Origin: a virus
Length of the DNA: 29,886 bases
Virus record (IMG/VR): IMGVR_UViG_3300009320_001195
Coordinates: 1 to 29,886 of that record
Reading direction: 5' to 3' (one strand)
Of the stretch, positions 7,042-14,817 are shown in pieces; position 1 is the stretch's first letter; each line of letters opens with the position of its first letter. Made by a program: the position numbers and the translations under genes. The notes under the pieces are model-generated. The model was not told the DNA's origin and did no database searches. It was given only the letters and a program-made list of their open reading frames with translations.

Positions 7042-7581
7042 ATGCCGGGTTGTGGAGTCATCATCCCAGCCGAGGCCAAGGCGCAGAAGATGACGCTGGA
7101 GATCCTCTGCTACCTGGCCAACAAGATGGACGAGCTTCAAGCCACGGTCCAAGCCATGCACGACGACCAGCTTGCGCTGAAGGCCGAGGCCGAGGAGGTC
7201 CTTGAACAACACCGGCAGTCGGCGGAGACCTACTTCGCCAGCTTCCCCGATCCGTGCGGCGACGAGGGCTTTGATCCGTGTCCGTTCGAGTCGCTGCCGG
7301 TCGGCACGAAGCGGCGCGACCTGGACCGCGGAAACTTCGTCTTCATCCTGCCGGACGGCACGATCTTCCGGGTCAATGACGACGGTATCACGGCAGCCCT
7401 GCCGGACGGCGTCGTGGAGAATCTGTCTCCCGATGACGCTTATCGGATTCACACGTCTGACGGCAGGACGTTCCAGCTGAACGAGGAATGCGCGAACGTC
7501 CCGGAGCCCGGGGGTGAGACGCCGGAGCCGGGACCGCCGGAGATCCCGCCCGATCCGGCTGACTGCGAGGAGCCCGAATGA
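7042..7581 (+). CDS. Coiled-coil protein of unknown function in tail operon
   Basis: 179 residues, ATG 7042, 2 bases after the glycosyltransferase stop; its TGA overlaps the gp25 start. Residues about 15-65 are predicted helical and probably coiled coil (M-T-L-E-I-L-C-Y-L-A-N-K-M-D-E-L-Q-A). A middle segment with D-P-C-G-D-E-G-F-D-P-C-P-F follows. Next comes a beta-rich part with short repeats of the type F-I-L-P-D-G-T-I-F-R-V, A-L-P-D-G-V-V and T-S-D-G-R-T-F-Q-L. The end, from about residue 153, is Pro/Glu-rich and probably disordered. I do not recognise a family. Position suggests a structural or chaperone role in fitting the modified protein to the tail, but that is only inference. Confidence 0.75.
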   Translation: MPGCGVIIPAEAKAQKMTLEILCYLANKMDELQATVQAMHDDQLALKAEAEEVLEQHRQSAETYFASFPDPCGDEGFDPCPFESLPVGTKRRDLDRGNFVFILPDGTIFRVNDDGITAALPDGVVENLSPDDAYRIHTSDGRTFQLNEECANVPEPGGETPEPGPPEIPPDPADCEEPE

Positions 7582-7991
7582 GCGAGCACGACTTCCTGGG
7601 CAAGGGCGTGGCGTTTCCATTCCGTTTCGGGGACGCCGACGGCGCGGTCGCCGTTTCGGATGGCGAGCCGCCGGACCACGCCCACATCAAGGAGAGCATC
7701 CAGCACATCCTGTCGACGCGACCGGGCGAGCGCTTCTTCCTGCCGGAGTTCGGCAGCCGACTCCACGAACTCGTGTTCCAGCAGAACGACGTGGTGCTCA
7801 AGGCTCTGGCCCGGCAGTACATCGTGGACGCGATCAAGCGGTGGGAGAAACGTGTGAAGGTCGCGAAGGTGGAGTTCTCAGACGATCCGGAGACCACGGA
7901 GCAGAACCGGTTTCTCATCCGTATCACGTACCAGGTTATCGGGAGCCAGGTTGAAAGCAACCTGGTGTATCCGTTCGCAAGGGAGGTGTGA
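7578..7991 (+). CDS. gp25/GPW-like baseplate wedge protein
   Basis: 137 residues from ATG 7578, overlapping the previous stop by 4 bases. The middle carries the family pattern: H-I-K-E-S-I-Q-H-I-L-S-T-R-P-G-E-R-F-F-L-P-E-F-G-S, with the conserved R-P-G-E-R and P-E-F-G-S. Helices and the C-terminal strand I-R-I-T-Y-Q-V-I-G follow. Members (T4 gp25, P2 W) belong to the baseplate wedge and touch the first sheath disc. Length is normal. Only 3 bases separate it from gpJ, the standard W-J order. Confidence 0.92.
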   Translation: MSEHDFLGKGVAFPFRFGDADGAVAVSDGEPPDHAHIKESIQHILSTRPGERFFLPEFGSRLHELVFQQNDVVLKALARQYIVDAIKRWEKRVKVAKVEFSDDPETTEQNRFLIRITYQVIGSQVESNLVYPFAREV

Positions 7992-7994
7992 CAC

Positions 7995-9407
7995 ATGGCG
8001 CTGGCGCGGATTCCCTACACGTCCAAGGATTACGAGGCGATCCGGCAGGAACTGATCGACCGCATCCCGACGATCACCGACCGCTGGACCGACTTCAATC
8101 AGAGTGACCTCGGCATGACGCTGCTGGAGCTCTTCTGCGGCGTGGCCGACATGCTGTGCTTCTACCTGGACAACCAGGCCAACGAGGCGTACCTGCCAAC
8201 CGCGCGCCAGCGCCAGAACGTCATCAACCTCACCGATCTCGTGAACTACCGCCTCGACCGACCGGTCACAGCGACGACGACCCTGTACTTCACGCTGCCA
8301 GCGGCCCTTCCTTACCACGTCTCGATCCCCAAGGGGACGCGCTGTCGCGCATCCACGGAGAGCGGCAACGTCGACTTCGTGACGGCCGAGACGCTGACCC
8401 TCGCCGCAGGAAACACGTCGGGGCAGGTCGGCGCGGTCCAGGGCACACCGGCGGAAGAGCAATTCATCGCGAGCGGTGAGACGGATCAAGAGGTATCTCT
8501 CGCCAACAAGCACGTCGCCCAGGACAACCTCGAAGTGTGGATCGATGGCGAGAAGTGGTCCGAGGTGCGGACGTTCTACGAAAGCGCCTCGACCGACAAA
8601 CACTATGCCGTCGTCACCGACGCACTGGACAACACCCAGATCATCCTCGGCGACGGAAACTACGGTCATCTGCCCAGTGCCGGGCAATCCATTGTCGTGC
8701 GCTTCCTGGAGACCAAGGGCGCGGACGGCAACATCGGCAAGTACCTGGTGAACACGATCCTCGACCCGGTCTATCACGATGCAGAGCAGGTGAAGCTGTC
8801 GGTCACTAACATCGAGACCGCGTCCGGCGGCGCGCCCCGCGAATCCCTGGACCATGCCCGCAAACAGGCCCCCGCAGAGATCGCCACGCTGTGGCGCGCG
8901 GTCACCAAGTCCGACTTCATCGCCCTGGCCGAGGGGTTTCCCGGCGTGGCCAAGGCGCAGGTGCTCGACGTGAACGACTGCATCAATCTCGGCTATTACC
9001 ACGTCTGCGTAGTCATCGCGCCCGATGGCGGCGGGTTGCCCTCACAACTCCTGAAGCAGGACATGCAGACCTTTCTGGACGGGCGCAAGGTGCTGACCGT
9101 GGTGGTGGAGGTGAAGGATCCGGTCTACATCCCGATTGACGTCAACGCCACGATCTACGTCTACCGCAACTACAACCGCTTCCTGGTCGAGGACGACGTG
9201 CGACAGCGGATCGAGGAGTTTCTGGCCTTTGACGCGGTGGGCTTCGGCCAGGACATCCACTTCTCGGACCTGGTCTCGCTGATCGATTCGACCGAGGGGG
9301 TGAGCCACGTCGTAATGTCGAACCCGACGACGGACGTCATGCTCGGCCCAGGAGAACTGCCCTACGAGGGCAGCACCGTCATCAACTCGACCTACGTTTC
9401 CACGTGA
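7995..9407 (+). CDS. gpJ-like baseplate wedge protein
   Basis: 470 residues, ATG 7995. The N-terminus I-P-Y-T-S-K-D-Y-E-A-I-R-Q-E-L-I-D-R-I-P, D-F-N-Q-S-D-L-G-M-T-L-L-E-L-F and D-N-Q-A-N-E-A-Y-L-P-T-A is typical of baseplate J proteins. The central beta region (V-S-I-P-K-G-T-R-C) and the block G-G-A-P-R-E-S-L-D-H-A-R-K-Q-A-P also fit, as does the C-terminal I-D-V-N-A-T-I-Y-V. The protein should form the arms of the wedge with gp25 and gpI. Length is larger than P2 J (about 300) but in the range of many contractile-injection and Bacillus-type homologues. No irregularity is seen. Confidence 0.92.
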   Translation: MALARIPYTSKDYEAIRQELIDRIPTITDRWTDFNQSDLGMTLLELFCGVADMLCFYLDNQANEAYLPTARQRQNVINLTDLVNYRLDRPVTATTTLYFTLPAALPYHVSIPKGTRCRASTESGNVDFVTAETLTLAAGNTSGQVGAVQGTPAEEQFIASGETDQEVSLANKHVAQDNLEVWIDGEKWSEVRTFYESASTDKHYAVVTDALDNTQIILGDGNYGHLPSAGQSIVVRFLETKGADGNIGKYLVNTILDPVYHDAEQVKLSVTNIETASGGAPRESLDHARKQAPAEIATLWRAVTKSDFIALAEGFPGVAKAQVLDVNDCINLGYYHVCVVIAPDGGGLPSQLLKQDMQTFLDGRKVLTVVVEVKDPVYIPIDVNATIYVYRNYNRFLVEDDVRQRIEEFLAFDAVGFGQDIHFSDLVSLIDSTEGVSHVVMSNPTTDVMLGPGELPYEGSTVINSTYVST

Positions 9408-9413
9408 GGCGCA

Positions 9414-10109
9414 ATGAGCACCTTTGCCGACAAGCTGTATTCGCTGCTCGCCCAAGTCCACCGGCAGGAGGACAACGGGGATCTCAGCGACTTCCTCGCT
9501 GTCTTCGCGCCGACGTTGGATTGGCTGAAGTCGCTCATCGATGATTTCCTGGAGTTGTGGGACATCGATGCCGTGCCGGACGAGTTTTTGCCCTACCTGG
9601 GCACTCTCATCGGCTATCCCTACAACTACACCCGCGATCCGGGCGTGCAGCGGAAGCTGATCCGGTTCCGGATCGAGTTCTATAGGCGCAAGGGAACGCG
9701 GGCGTCCCTGGAACGCATTCTCGAGGAGAACGGCGTCGCGGCCACCATCCTGGAGAACGTGCCGCATGAGGGCGTCTACCAGGTGATCGCCGACACGCCC
9801 CCGTCCTGGCTGCCGGAGCTTCTCGAAGAGGTCCATCCCGCGGGCACGAAGTGGGTGTACTTCATCAACTGGGCGAAATACGCGGAGGATCTCACCGTGC
9901 CCGTGACCGCGATTGGTTGGATCGTGCTCCGGGCAAGCGAATCATGTCTGGCCGCCTGCGGTTATGTGGAGACGCGGACGCTGTCCTGGGAGGACCTGAT
10001 CCGGGACATCTGCCGGAACTACGGCGCGTCCGAGCAGGACATTGATGGACTGGACTACATCGGTCTCTTGGAACTGTGGCGCGATCTGACCGCGGCCGCC
10101 TGCGGATAG
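9414..10109 (+). CDS. gpI-like phage tail protein
   Basis: 231 residues, ATG 9414, 6 bases after the J stop. Family features include F-L-A-V-F-A-P-T-L-D-W-L, W-D-I-D-A-V-P-D-E-F-L-P-Y-L-G-T-L-I-G-Y-P and R-K-L-I-R-F-R-I-E-F-Y-R-R-K-G-T-R-A-S-L-E, the core of the tail protein I domain. P2 I and T4 gp53/gp6-related proteins sit at the wedge periphery, and fibres attach near them. The last 70 residues (with C-L-A-A-C-G-Y-V) fall outside the core domain and are not recognised. Confidence 0.85.
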   Translation: MSTFADKLYSLLAQVHRQEDNGDLSDFLAVFAPTLDWLKSLIDDFLELWDIDAVPDEFLPYLGTLIGYPYNYTRDPGVQRKLIRFRIEFYRRKGTRASLERILEENGVAATILENVPHEGVYQVIADTPPSWLPELLEEVHPAGTKWVYFINWAKYAEDLTVPVTAIGWIVLRASESCLAACGYVETRTLSWEDLIRDICRNYGASEQDIDGLDYIGLLELWRDLTAAACG

Positions 10110-10122
10110 GAGAACACGAACG

Positions 10123-10416
10123 ATGCCGACTGAACTCGAACTGCTGCAACAGATCGCCGACAACACGGCGAACTACCACTGTCACAAGTATCGCCAGGCC
10201 CCGGTCGAAGTGCCGGACGGCGTGATCGTCACGTTCACGCTGCCGAACAGCGAAGCCTACGAGGCTGGCACGCTGGCCGTGCGCATCGACGGCGTGGCTC
10301 TCGATGCCGACGGCGACGTGACCGAAAACGGCCCCGGCAACACGACGTTCACACTGGCGACGCCCCCCGTGACGGGCGCGGCACTGAAGATCGACTACAT
10401 CCTCAAGCGAGAATAG
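10123..10416 (+). CDS. Small beta-rich tail-associated protein
   Basis: 97 residues, ATG 10123 with AGGAGA upstream. After a short N-terminal helix (E-L-E-L-L-Q-Q-I-A-D-N-T-A-N) the rest is beta-strand rich: V-I-V-T-F-T-L-P, G-T-L-A-V-R-I-D-G-V-A-L-D and G-A-A-L-K-I-D-Y-I-L. The strand pattern (tests as value, then Y-x-x-G-x-L-x-V-x-x-D-G) is common in phage tail and fibre accessory domains. It lies between gpI and a fibre-like gene. No catalytic residues seen. Probably structural; the family is not identified. Confidence 0.7.
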   Translation: MPTELELLQQIADNTANYHCHKYRQAPVEVPDGVIVTFTLPNSEAYEAGTLAVRIDGVALDADGDVTENGPGNTTFTLATPPVTGAALKIDYILKRE

Positions 10417-10429
10417 AAGGGACCACCCA

Positions 10430-10984
10430 ATGGCTGAACATGCACTGGTTGTCGATATGGGTCGCCTGCTCACGGCTCGGCTCCTGAAAAGCGATGACGT
10501 TGAGGGCATCACGCACTGCGCGCTGGGCGACGGTGACGCGACCTTCATCGACCCGAACGACCCGCCTGCGCCGGCGGCGGACCAGACGTCGCTGAAGAAC
10601 GAGTTCATCCGGAAGCGGTCCTACAAGACGGCGTTCCTCGTGGAGGACCCCGAGGGCAACATCACCGTGGATGGCACGAACTACTCCGAGACAGAAACCG
10701 AGGGCGACATCATCGGCGTATTTTTCCGATTCGATGATTACGAGGCCACGGCGAGCGTCATCAAGGAGATGGGCTTCTTCGGGGGGACGGTGGAGTATGT
10801 CGCCGGCGTCACCGGCGACACGGCCATGGATGGCGTCTATGACGAGACCGGTAACCCTGACGGCGAGGTACTCGATCCGGGCTATCTCTACGAAGTGCGC
10901 AACATCCCGGACTACTCCAAGGACGGACACACCATGCTGGAGCTGATCGCCATCGTGAAACTGGCCGAGTGCCCCGCCCCATAG
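10430..10984 (+). CDS. Putative tail fibre/collar N-terminal domain-like protein
   Basis: 184 residues, ATG 10430, 13 bases after the previous stop. The start V-V-D-M-G-R-L-L-T-A-R-L-L-K-S followed by I-T-H-C-A-L-G-D-G-D resembles the N-terminal part of P2 H-type tail fibres (DUF3751-like: the chain enters, then a G-x-G-D-G turn). F-F-R-F-D-D-Y-E-A-T-A-S-V-I-K-E-M-G-F-F-G-G also fits that domain. It is too short to be a full fibre and has no receptor-binding region. It occupies the gpH position after gpI. The resemblance is by pattern only. Confidence 0.6.
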   Translation: MAEHALVVDMGRLLTARLLKSDDVEGITHCALGDGDATFIDPNDPPAPAADQTSLKNEFIRKRSYKTAFLVEDPEGNITVDGTNYSETETEGDIIGVFFRFDDYEATASVIKEMGFFGGTVEYVAGVTGDTAMDGVYDETGNPDGEVLDPGYLYEVRNIPDYSKDGHTMLELIAIVKLAECPAP

Positions 10985-11002
10985 CGAAAGGAAAGAACAT
11001 CC

Positions 11003-11317
11003 GTGCCCGATAAGCAAGGCTCCCTGGAACAGACCAACGGTTTGCGCCACGCCTTCACCGAACGCGTCCTGGAAAGCCTCACTGAGGTCGCCGAGATCAA
11101 GGCCGAAGTGCGCGTCGGCATGCGCGCGCTGGATGAGAAGCTGGACCGGTCGCTCGCCTCGGTGCACGAGAAGCTGGATCGAATGCTGCTGCTGGAGCAG
11201 AAGGTCGAGCAGCACTCCACGTCCATCACGCGGCTCAAGACCTGGTGGTCGGTCGTCGCGGCAAGCGTCGCCTTGGCCGCCTCCCTCATGAAAGACTGGC
11301 TGCTCAAGGGGCGCTGA
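11003..11317 (+). CDS. XhlA-like coiled-coil protein with C-terminal membrane anchor
   Basis: 104 residues from GTG 11003, with AAAGGAAAG upstream. Residues about 25-75 form a heptad-rich helix (V-A-E-I-K-A-E-V-R-V-G-M-R-A-L-D-E-K-L-D). One transmembrane helix near residues 82-97 (W-W-S-V-V-A-A-S-V-A-L-A-A-S-L) and a short charged end follow. Length and layout match XhlA-like proteins of Bacillus PBSX-type phages, which accompany holin and lysin genes, but no holin or amidase is next to it here. It closes the tail operon. Host-membrane association is likely; a lysis role is unproven. Confidence 0.65.
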   Translation: MPDKQGSLEQTNGLRHAFTERVLESLTEVAEIKAEVRVGMRALDEKLDRSLASVHEKLDRMLLLEQKVEQHSTSITRLKTWWSVVAASVALAASLMKDWLLKGR

Positions 11318-11677
11318 TTGCCACGGCTACAAGACGTCCTTCAGACCGTGCGCTGCTGTGCAGATGCTGGCCGTGCATGTGTGAAAGCGTTGCCACTCCC
11401 GCCCAAGTGTCAAGGCTTTCACACAACCGGGGTTCGCGCTCAGACGGCCCCTTGACAGCAGCATCGTGGGCGCTTGCACACCACCCTCGCAAGATTCTCT
11501 CGCCAACATTCTTCCGGCTTCTCCCCATCTTCCCGTAACTCGCGCCCCCCTCGCCGCTTATAGCCCGCCTAAGTTGTTGCCATGCAGGCACTTCCATCAT
11601 AACTCCCCTTGCTATCCGTTGCACACTATGCCCTTATGTGTCTGACGCAAGTGATTGATGCCAAAGGAGATAAGCAC
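11318..11677 (+). other. Intergenic stretch between tail operon and amidoligase cassette
   Basis: About 360 bases without a supported gene; it is C-rich and has stops in all frames at short intervals apart from weak ORFs of unlike composition. It holds the long inverted repeat listed separately. I find no convincing -35/-10 pair; TTGCTA (11609) with CTTATG (11633) is weak. A good ribosome site (AAAGGAGAT, 11663-11671) serves the next gene. Confidence 0.6.
11378..11425. repeat. 20-bp inverted repeat forming a large hairpin
   Basis: Left arm 11378-11397 (TGTGTGAAAGC, G, TTGCCACT) and right arm 11406-11425 (AGTGTCAA, G, GCTTTCACACA) are complementary at 18 of 20 positions, around an 8-base loop. 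The outer 11 bp are perfect. No T-tract follows, so it is not a classic terminator. It may be a bidirectional transcription barrier, a binding site for a dimeric regulator, or a remnant of recombination at the module boundary. Confidence 0.7.
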
Positions 11678-11881
11678 ATGCGACGCAAGGCGAAGCGAAC
11701 CATGGTCGCGAGGGAACTGACGGGCAGGATCGAGAGGCTGTCCTGGCGGCGGCTAACGGAGATCTACCTGAACACGCGCAGCCAGGCGGTCCGGAAGATG
11801 ATCGAGAAAGAGGCGCGCCGGTGCGGCTACCGGATGAGCGGCTTCATCCTGGCCCAGGCCCTGAACAGACAAAGCACGTGA
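11678..11881 (+). CDS. Small basic protein, first gene of amidoligase cassette
   Basis: 67 residues from ATG 11678, chosen for the strong AAAGGAGAT 6 bases upstream; an earlier in-frame start at 11609 lacks a site. The protein is very basic (many Arg/Lys), probably all helical, with [22 protein letters not shown]. It could bind nucleic acid or act as a modified or adaptor protein. No family recognised. It is followed 10 bases later by the amidoligase. Confidence 0.65.
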   Translation: MRRKAKRTMVARELTGRIERLSWRRLTEIYLNTRSQAVRKMIEKEARRCGYRMSGFILAQALNRQST

Positions 11882-11891
11882 GGGAACACCT

Positions 11892-12890
11892 ATGGACATG
11901 CGAGACCTCAAGTTTGGGATCGAGATCGAGACGATCAGACGCACTCGGCAGTGCGTGGCCGAGGCCATCCAGGCCGTCGTCGGCGGTCAGGTGCGGCACA
12001 CCGGAACACCCGCTTGCTACGACCCCTGGGAGGTGACCGACGCCCAAGGCCGCGTCTGGAAGGTCGTGGCAGATAGCTCGCTGACCATGGTCGCGAGCCA
12101 TCTGCGGGCGGAGGTGGTCAGCCCGGTGCTGACGTACCAGGACATCCCCGAGCTTCAAAAGGTCGCCCGTGCGGTACGGACACTGGCTGGCGCGAAGGTG
12201 GACCGGCGCTGCGGGATTCACATCCACATCGACGCCTCGGCCTTCGACGGTCGCAAGCTCGCCAACCTAGCCAAGATCACCTACAAGCAAGAAGAGCTCA
12301 TCATCCGTGCGCTCGGCTTGGGCGGCACGCGCCTGGCCCAGTACTGTCGGCCTACCCGCGACGAATTCATCCGCAACATCGAACGTCGCCGACCCCGCAC
12401 CCGCGAGCAGCTCAACCGCCTCTGGTACGGATTCCGCAACAGCAACCCCATGCACTACGACGCCACGCGGTACCACCTGCTCAACCTGCACAGCGTGTGG
12501 TACCGGGGCACGGTCGAGATCCGCGCCTTCGGCGGAACGCTTCACGCGGGCAAGGTGAAGGCCTACATCCAGTTCTGCCTAGCGCTCGCAGCCAAGGCGC
12601 TCAACGCTCGCGCGGCATCGAGCAAGAAGCGCCGCGCCAACGGCCACAGCGACAAGTACGACTTCCGGGTCTTCATGCTGCGGCTGGGACTAATCGGCGA
12701 CGAGTTCAAGACCTGCCGCAAGCACCTGCTGGCGAACTTGGCGGGAAGCGCGGCGTGGAAGAACGGACGACCCGCGCCGAGCGTGCAGCAGACTCCCGCG
12801 CCGGAAGACGCCACTCAACCCACCAACGCCTCGGAACAGAGCGACGGCGGCAATGAAGGAAGGGAGGACAACCCATGCTTAAGCTCGTGA
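11892..12890 (+). CDS. Putative amidoligase (Amidoligase_2 family)
   Basis: 332 residues, ATG 11892. It shows the glutamine-synthetase-like pattern of putative amidoligases: F-G-I-E-I-E-T near residue 9, then A-E-V-V-S-P-V-L near 77, C-G-I-H-I-H-I-D near 105, and a late Y-H-L-L-N-L-H-S with [11 protein letters not shown]. These acidic and histidine residues are the expected metal and ATP site. Family members are predicted to form amide or isopeptide bonds between a carboxylate (often glutamate) and an amine. The C-terminal 60 residues are Pro/Ala/Glu-rich and look disordered. It overlaps the next gene by 16 bases. The companions (class II amidotransferase and gamma-glutamylcyclotransferase) are known genomic partners of this family. 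Target unknown. Confidence 0.88.
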   Translation: MDMRDLKFGIEIETIRRTRQCVAEAIQAVVGGQVRHTGTPACYDPWEVTDAQGRVWKVVADSSLTMVASHLRAEVVSPVLTYQDIPELQKVARAVRTLAGAKVDRRCGIHIHIDASAFDGRKLANLAKITYKQEELIIRALGLGGTRLAQYCRPTRDEFIRNIERRRPRTREQLNRLWYGFRNSNPMHYDATRYHLLNLHSVWYRGTVEIRAFGGTLHAGKVKAYIQFCLALAAKALNARAASSKKRRANGHSDKYDFRVFMLRLGLIGDEFKTCRKHLLANLAGSAAWKNGRPAPSVQQTPAPEDATQPTNASEQSDGGNEGREDNPCLSS

Positions 12891-13297
12891 TGAGAGACGC
12901 CGAGATCTTCGAGGGCGAGACGCACCTCGACCTCGTCTGCGCCATGAAGGGCGCGACGATGTTTTGCGACGTGAAGAACGTCCTCGAGTACATCGCCGTG
13001 GTCCAGAGGCGCGCGCATGAGATGGAGGGACTCGACCTCGAGGTGATCGGCGAGAAGATCGACGACCGGTGTGAATCGCTCGTTGCACAGCTTGAGCGGG
13101 CCAAGCTGGCTACGGTCGAAACGATCCCTGCAGGTGAAACCGGTCAGTTGGCGCGACTCGTGCAGTTGTGCGCGGATACACTCTACGACGGTGACCTGGT
13201 CGGCACATGGCCGTTTCTCCGCGCGCGGTTGCGGCTGACCCGAAGCGAGCGAAATGAGGTCGAGCGGCAGCTTGGCCTTGCCACAGCGAAGGCATGA
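12875..13297 (+). CDS. Hypothetical protein in amidoligase cassette
   Basis: 140 residues from ATG 12875 inside the end of the amidoligase gene; GGGAGGA lies just upstream. The first 25 residues look beta-rich ([20 protein letters not shown]) and the rest mostly helical ([14 protein letters not shown]). No membrane segment or catalytic motif stands out. I do not recognise a family. Overlap with the amidoligase implies co-expression. Confidence 0.75.
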   Translation: MLKLVMRDAEIFEGETHLDLVCAMKGATMFCDVKNVLEYIAVVQRRAHEMEGLDLEVIGEKIDDRCESLVAQLERAKLATVETIPAGETGQLARLVQLCADTLYDGDLVGTWPFLRARLRLTRSERNEVERQLGLATAKA

Positions 13298-13310
13298 ACG
13301 GAGGCGAAGG

Positions 13311-13571
13311 ATGGACAAGATCATAGTGACGAGGGAAGTGCTCGACGGCCTGGAGGCGGTCCGAACGTCCGGCCTGACCAATATGCTGGATAGGCCGGTG
13401 GTAGTCGAACTGGCGCGGCAGATGGGATTCGACGAGACGGCCCGCTGGATCGAGGTCATCGCAAGGAGTACGCCGAAGGCATATTCCAGGGCTTCGAGGC
13501 CGAAGGAGGTGATGGATAGTGTGTGGGCTGGCAGGAGTTATCCTGGGAAAGAAGCGCAGGCGGCGCGATGA
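13311..13571 (+). CDS. DUF5049-like small protein
   Basis: 86 residues from ATG 13311 with GGAGGCGAAGG upstream. The stretch V-L-D-G-L-E-A-V-R-T-S-G-L-T-N-M-L-D, then V-V-E-L-A-R-Q-M-G-F-D-E-T-A and a later K-A-Y, fits DUF5049-type proteins of phages and plasmids, which recur beside amidoligase and gamma-glutamylcyclotransferase genes. The match is from memory of the pattern. The last 25 residues overlap the amidotransferase gene by 53 bases in another frame and may be dispensable. Role unknown. Confidence 0.7.
   Translation: MDKIIVTREVLDGLEAVRTSGLTNMLDRPVVVELARQMGFDETARWIEVIARSTPKAYSRASRPKEVMDSVWAGRSYPGKEAQAAR
13503..13512 (+). promoter_or_regulatory. Strong ribosome binding site deciding a GTG start
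   Basis: AAGGAGGTGA is a near-perfect anti-Shine-Dalgarno match, with 6 bases to GTG 13519. It fixes the amidotransferase start so that Cys becomes residue 2, as an N-terminal nucleophile enzyme requires. It lies within the coding region of the preceding small gene. Confidence 0.85.
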
Positions 13572-14283
13572 GCTTTGCGTCATCGGTGGGATATTCACTG
13601 AGTTGCTGGTCTTGAATGAGGCGCGCGGAACCGATGCCACGGGCATCGCGGTCGTCCGCAAGGACGGGGACTTCAAGCTGCTCAAGCGTCCGGGACCGGC
13701 GGGCATCCTTGTCGAGGACAAGCTCTACCACACCGTGCTCGATCTCGACAACAAGGTCACGGTCGTCCTCGGCCACACGCGGCGCAAGACGCGCGGCACT
13801 GAGCGCAACGCACTGAACAACCACCCGATCCGCGCGGGGCGCGTCATCGGCACGCACAACGGCTACATCGCCAATGCCGATTCCCTGGTCCGGAAGCTGC
13901 GTCTGCCCAGGCACGCCGAGGTGGACTCCGAGGTCTTGTTCCGCCTGGCTGACCGCGCAAGAGACAAGGGCGAGTTCCTTCGACTGCTTCGACGCTGCCG
14001 GGGCCGCATCTCAGCCGCGTTCGTGTGTCTCGACGAGCCGACAAGCGCGTACCTGCTCAAGGGGGACATGCCGCTCCATGCCGCCCACGTCCCGAAGCTG
14101 CGCGCGGTGTTCTACGCCAGCGAGGAATGGATGCTCGCCGAGACTCTCACCGGCTGCGACTGGCAGGCGCTCGAAGTGGACCCACTGACGCTTTCGACGT
14201 TCGACGTGGAATCCCTGCTTGATTTCTCGCAGAAGGATGTGTCATTCAGAACCCCGGAGGCAACCCTATGGCCGACGACGTGA
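13519..14283 (+). CDS. Class II (Ntn-type) glutamine amidotransferase
   Basis: 254 residues from GTG 13519. The sequence opens M-C-G-L-A-G-V, so Met removal exposes Cys as the catalytic N-terminal nucleophile. Further family features are R-G-T-D-A-T-G-I-A-V near residue 35, G-H-T-R near 79, N-N-H-P-I near 96 and G-T-H-N-G near 113. These match GATase class II domains of the GlmS/PurF/AsnB group. No synthetase domain is fused, so the ammonia (or the glutaminyl group) must pass to a separate partner, most simply the amidoligase. It overlaps both flanking genes. The enzyme class is firm; the physiological acceptor is inferred. Confidence 0.9.
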   Translation: MCGLAGVILGKKRRRRDELCVIGGIFTELLVLNEARGTDATGIAVVRKDGDFKLLKRPGPAGILVEDKLYHTVLDLDNKVTVVLGHTRRKTRGTERNALNNHPIRAGRVIGTHNGYIANADSLVRKLRLPRHAEVDSEVLFRLADRARDKGEFLRLLRRCRGRISAAFVCLDEPTSAYLLKGDMPLHAAHVPKLRAVFYASEEWMLAETLTGCDWQALEVDPLTLSTFDVESLLDFSQKDVSFRTPEATLWPTT

Positions 14284-14678
14284 CAACATTATTCGTCTAC
14301 GGCACGCTCATGCGGGGCCAAGTCAACCACGCACGATTCTGCGGCGATGCCCTGACCATCGAGCCGGCGGTCACCACGGGCCGACTCTACCATCTGCCCT
14401 TGGGCTTCCCGGCCATGGTCGAGTCCGGCGACGGCCAGGTCGTCGGGGAAGCCATGACCTTCCCCGACCTCGCGGCGGTCTTGACACGAACCGATCTGTT
14501 GGAGGGCTATAACCCGCTCCAGCCTGACCTATCCACGTACCGCCGCGTTGTCGTGCCCGTCCTGATCGAGCCATCGGCCCGGCGCGTCACGGCATGGACC
14601 TACATCTGGAATCGCGCCCTTCCGCAGGCCGCAATGATGCTGCCGACTGGGCACTGGCGCGACCACCGGCGGATATGA
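14268..14678 (+). CDS. Gamma-glutamylcyclotransferase-like (GGCT/AIG2) protein
   Basis: 136 residues from ATG 14268, overlapping the amidotransferase by 16 bases. The N-terminal L-F-V-Y-G-T-L-M-R-G is the family signature that binds the gamma-glutamyl group, and L-E-G-Y-N-P contains the expected catalytic Glu. The W-T-Y-I-W near the end is also typical. Family members release 5-oxoproline from gamma-glutamyl amines or peptides. In this cassette it could remove or recycle links made by the amidoligase. Length normal. Confidence 0.88.
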   Translation: MADDVTTLFVYGTLMRGQVNHARFCGDALTIEPAVTTGRLYHLPLGFPAMVESGDGQVVGEAMTFPDLAAVLTRTDLLEGYNPLQPDLSTYRRVVVPVLIEPSARRVTAWTYIWNRALPQAAMMLPTGHWRDHRRI

Positions 14679-14734
14679 GCTACTTGCCACCCGCAGGATC
14701 TGCCCGCCCGGGTCACGCATCCTCAAATACCACA

Positions 14735-14763
14735 TTGACATGGCGGCACGCTTGCGGCATACT
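14735..14763 (+). promoter_or_regulatory. Sigma70-type promoter of restriction locus
   Basis: TTGACA (14735-14740) and CATACT (14758-14763) are separated by exactly 17 bp. A short dyad TGCT-TT-AGCA (14771-14780) lies just downstream, about where transcription would start, and could be an operator for the XRE regulator encoded 40 bases further on. The -35 is perfect, the -10 matches 4 of 6. Confidence 0.72.
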
Positions 14764-14817
14764 GCTCATGTGCTTTAGCATGTGATCAACCAAGCGGCGT
14801 AACGAGGAGATCCCGAT

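Noticed and set aside
1-11317. Full eCIS or Afp-type injection system
   Set aside because: No AAA+ ATPase, sheath or tube gene lies within the window. Phage, tailocin or eCIS cannot be separated from the baseplate part alone.
12263-12560. Overlapping ORFs on both strands inside the amidoligase gene
   Set aside because: Composition shadows; the amidoligase frame carries all family motifs.
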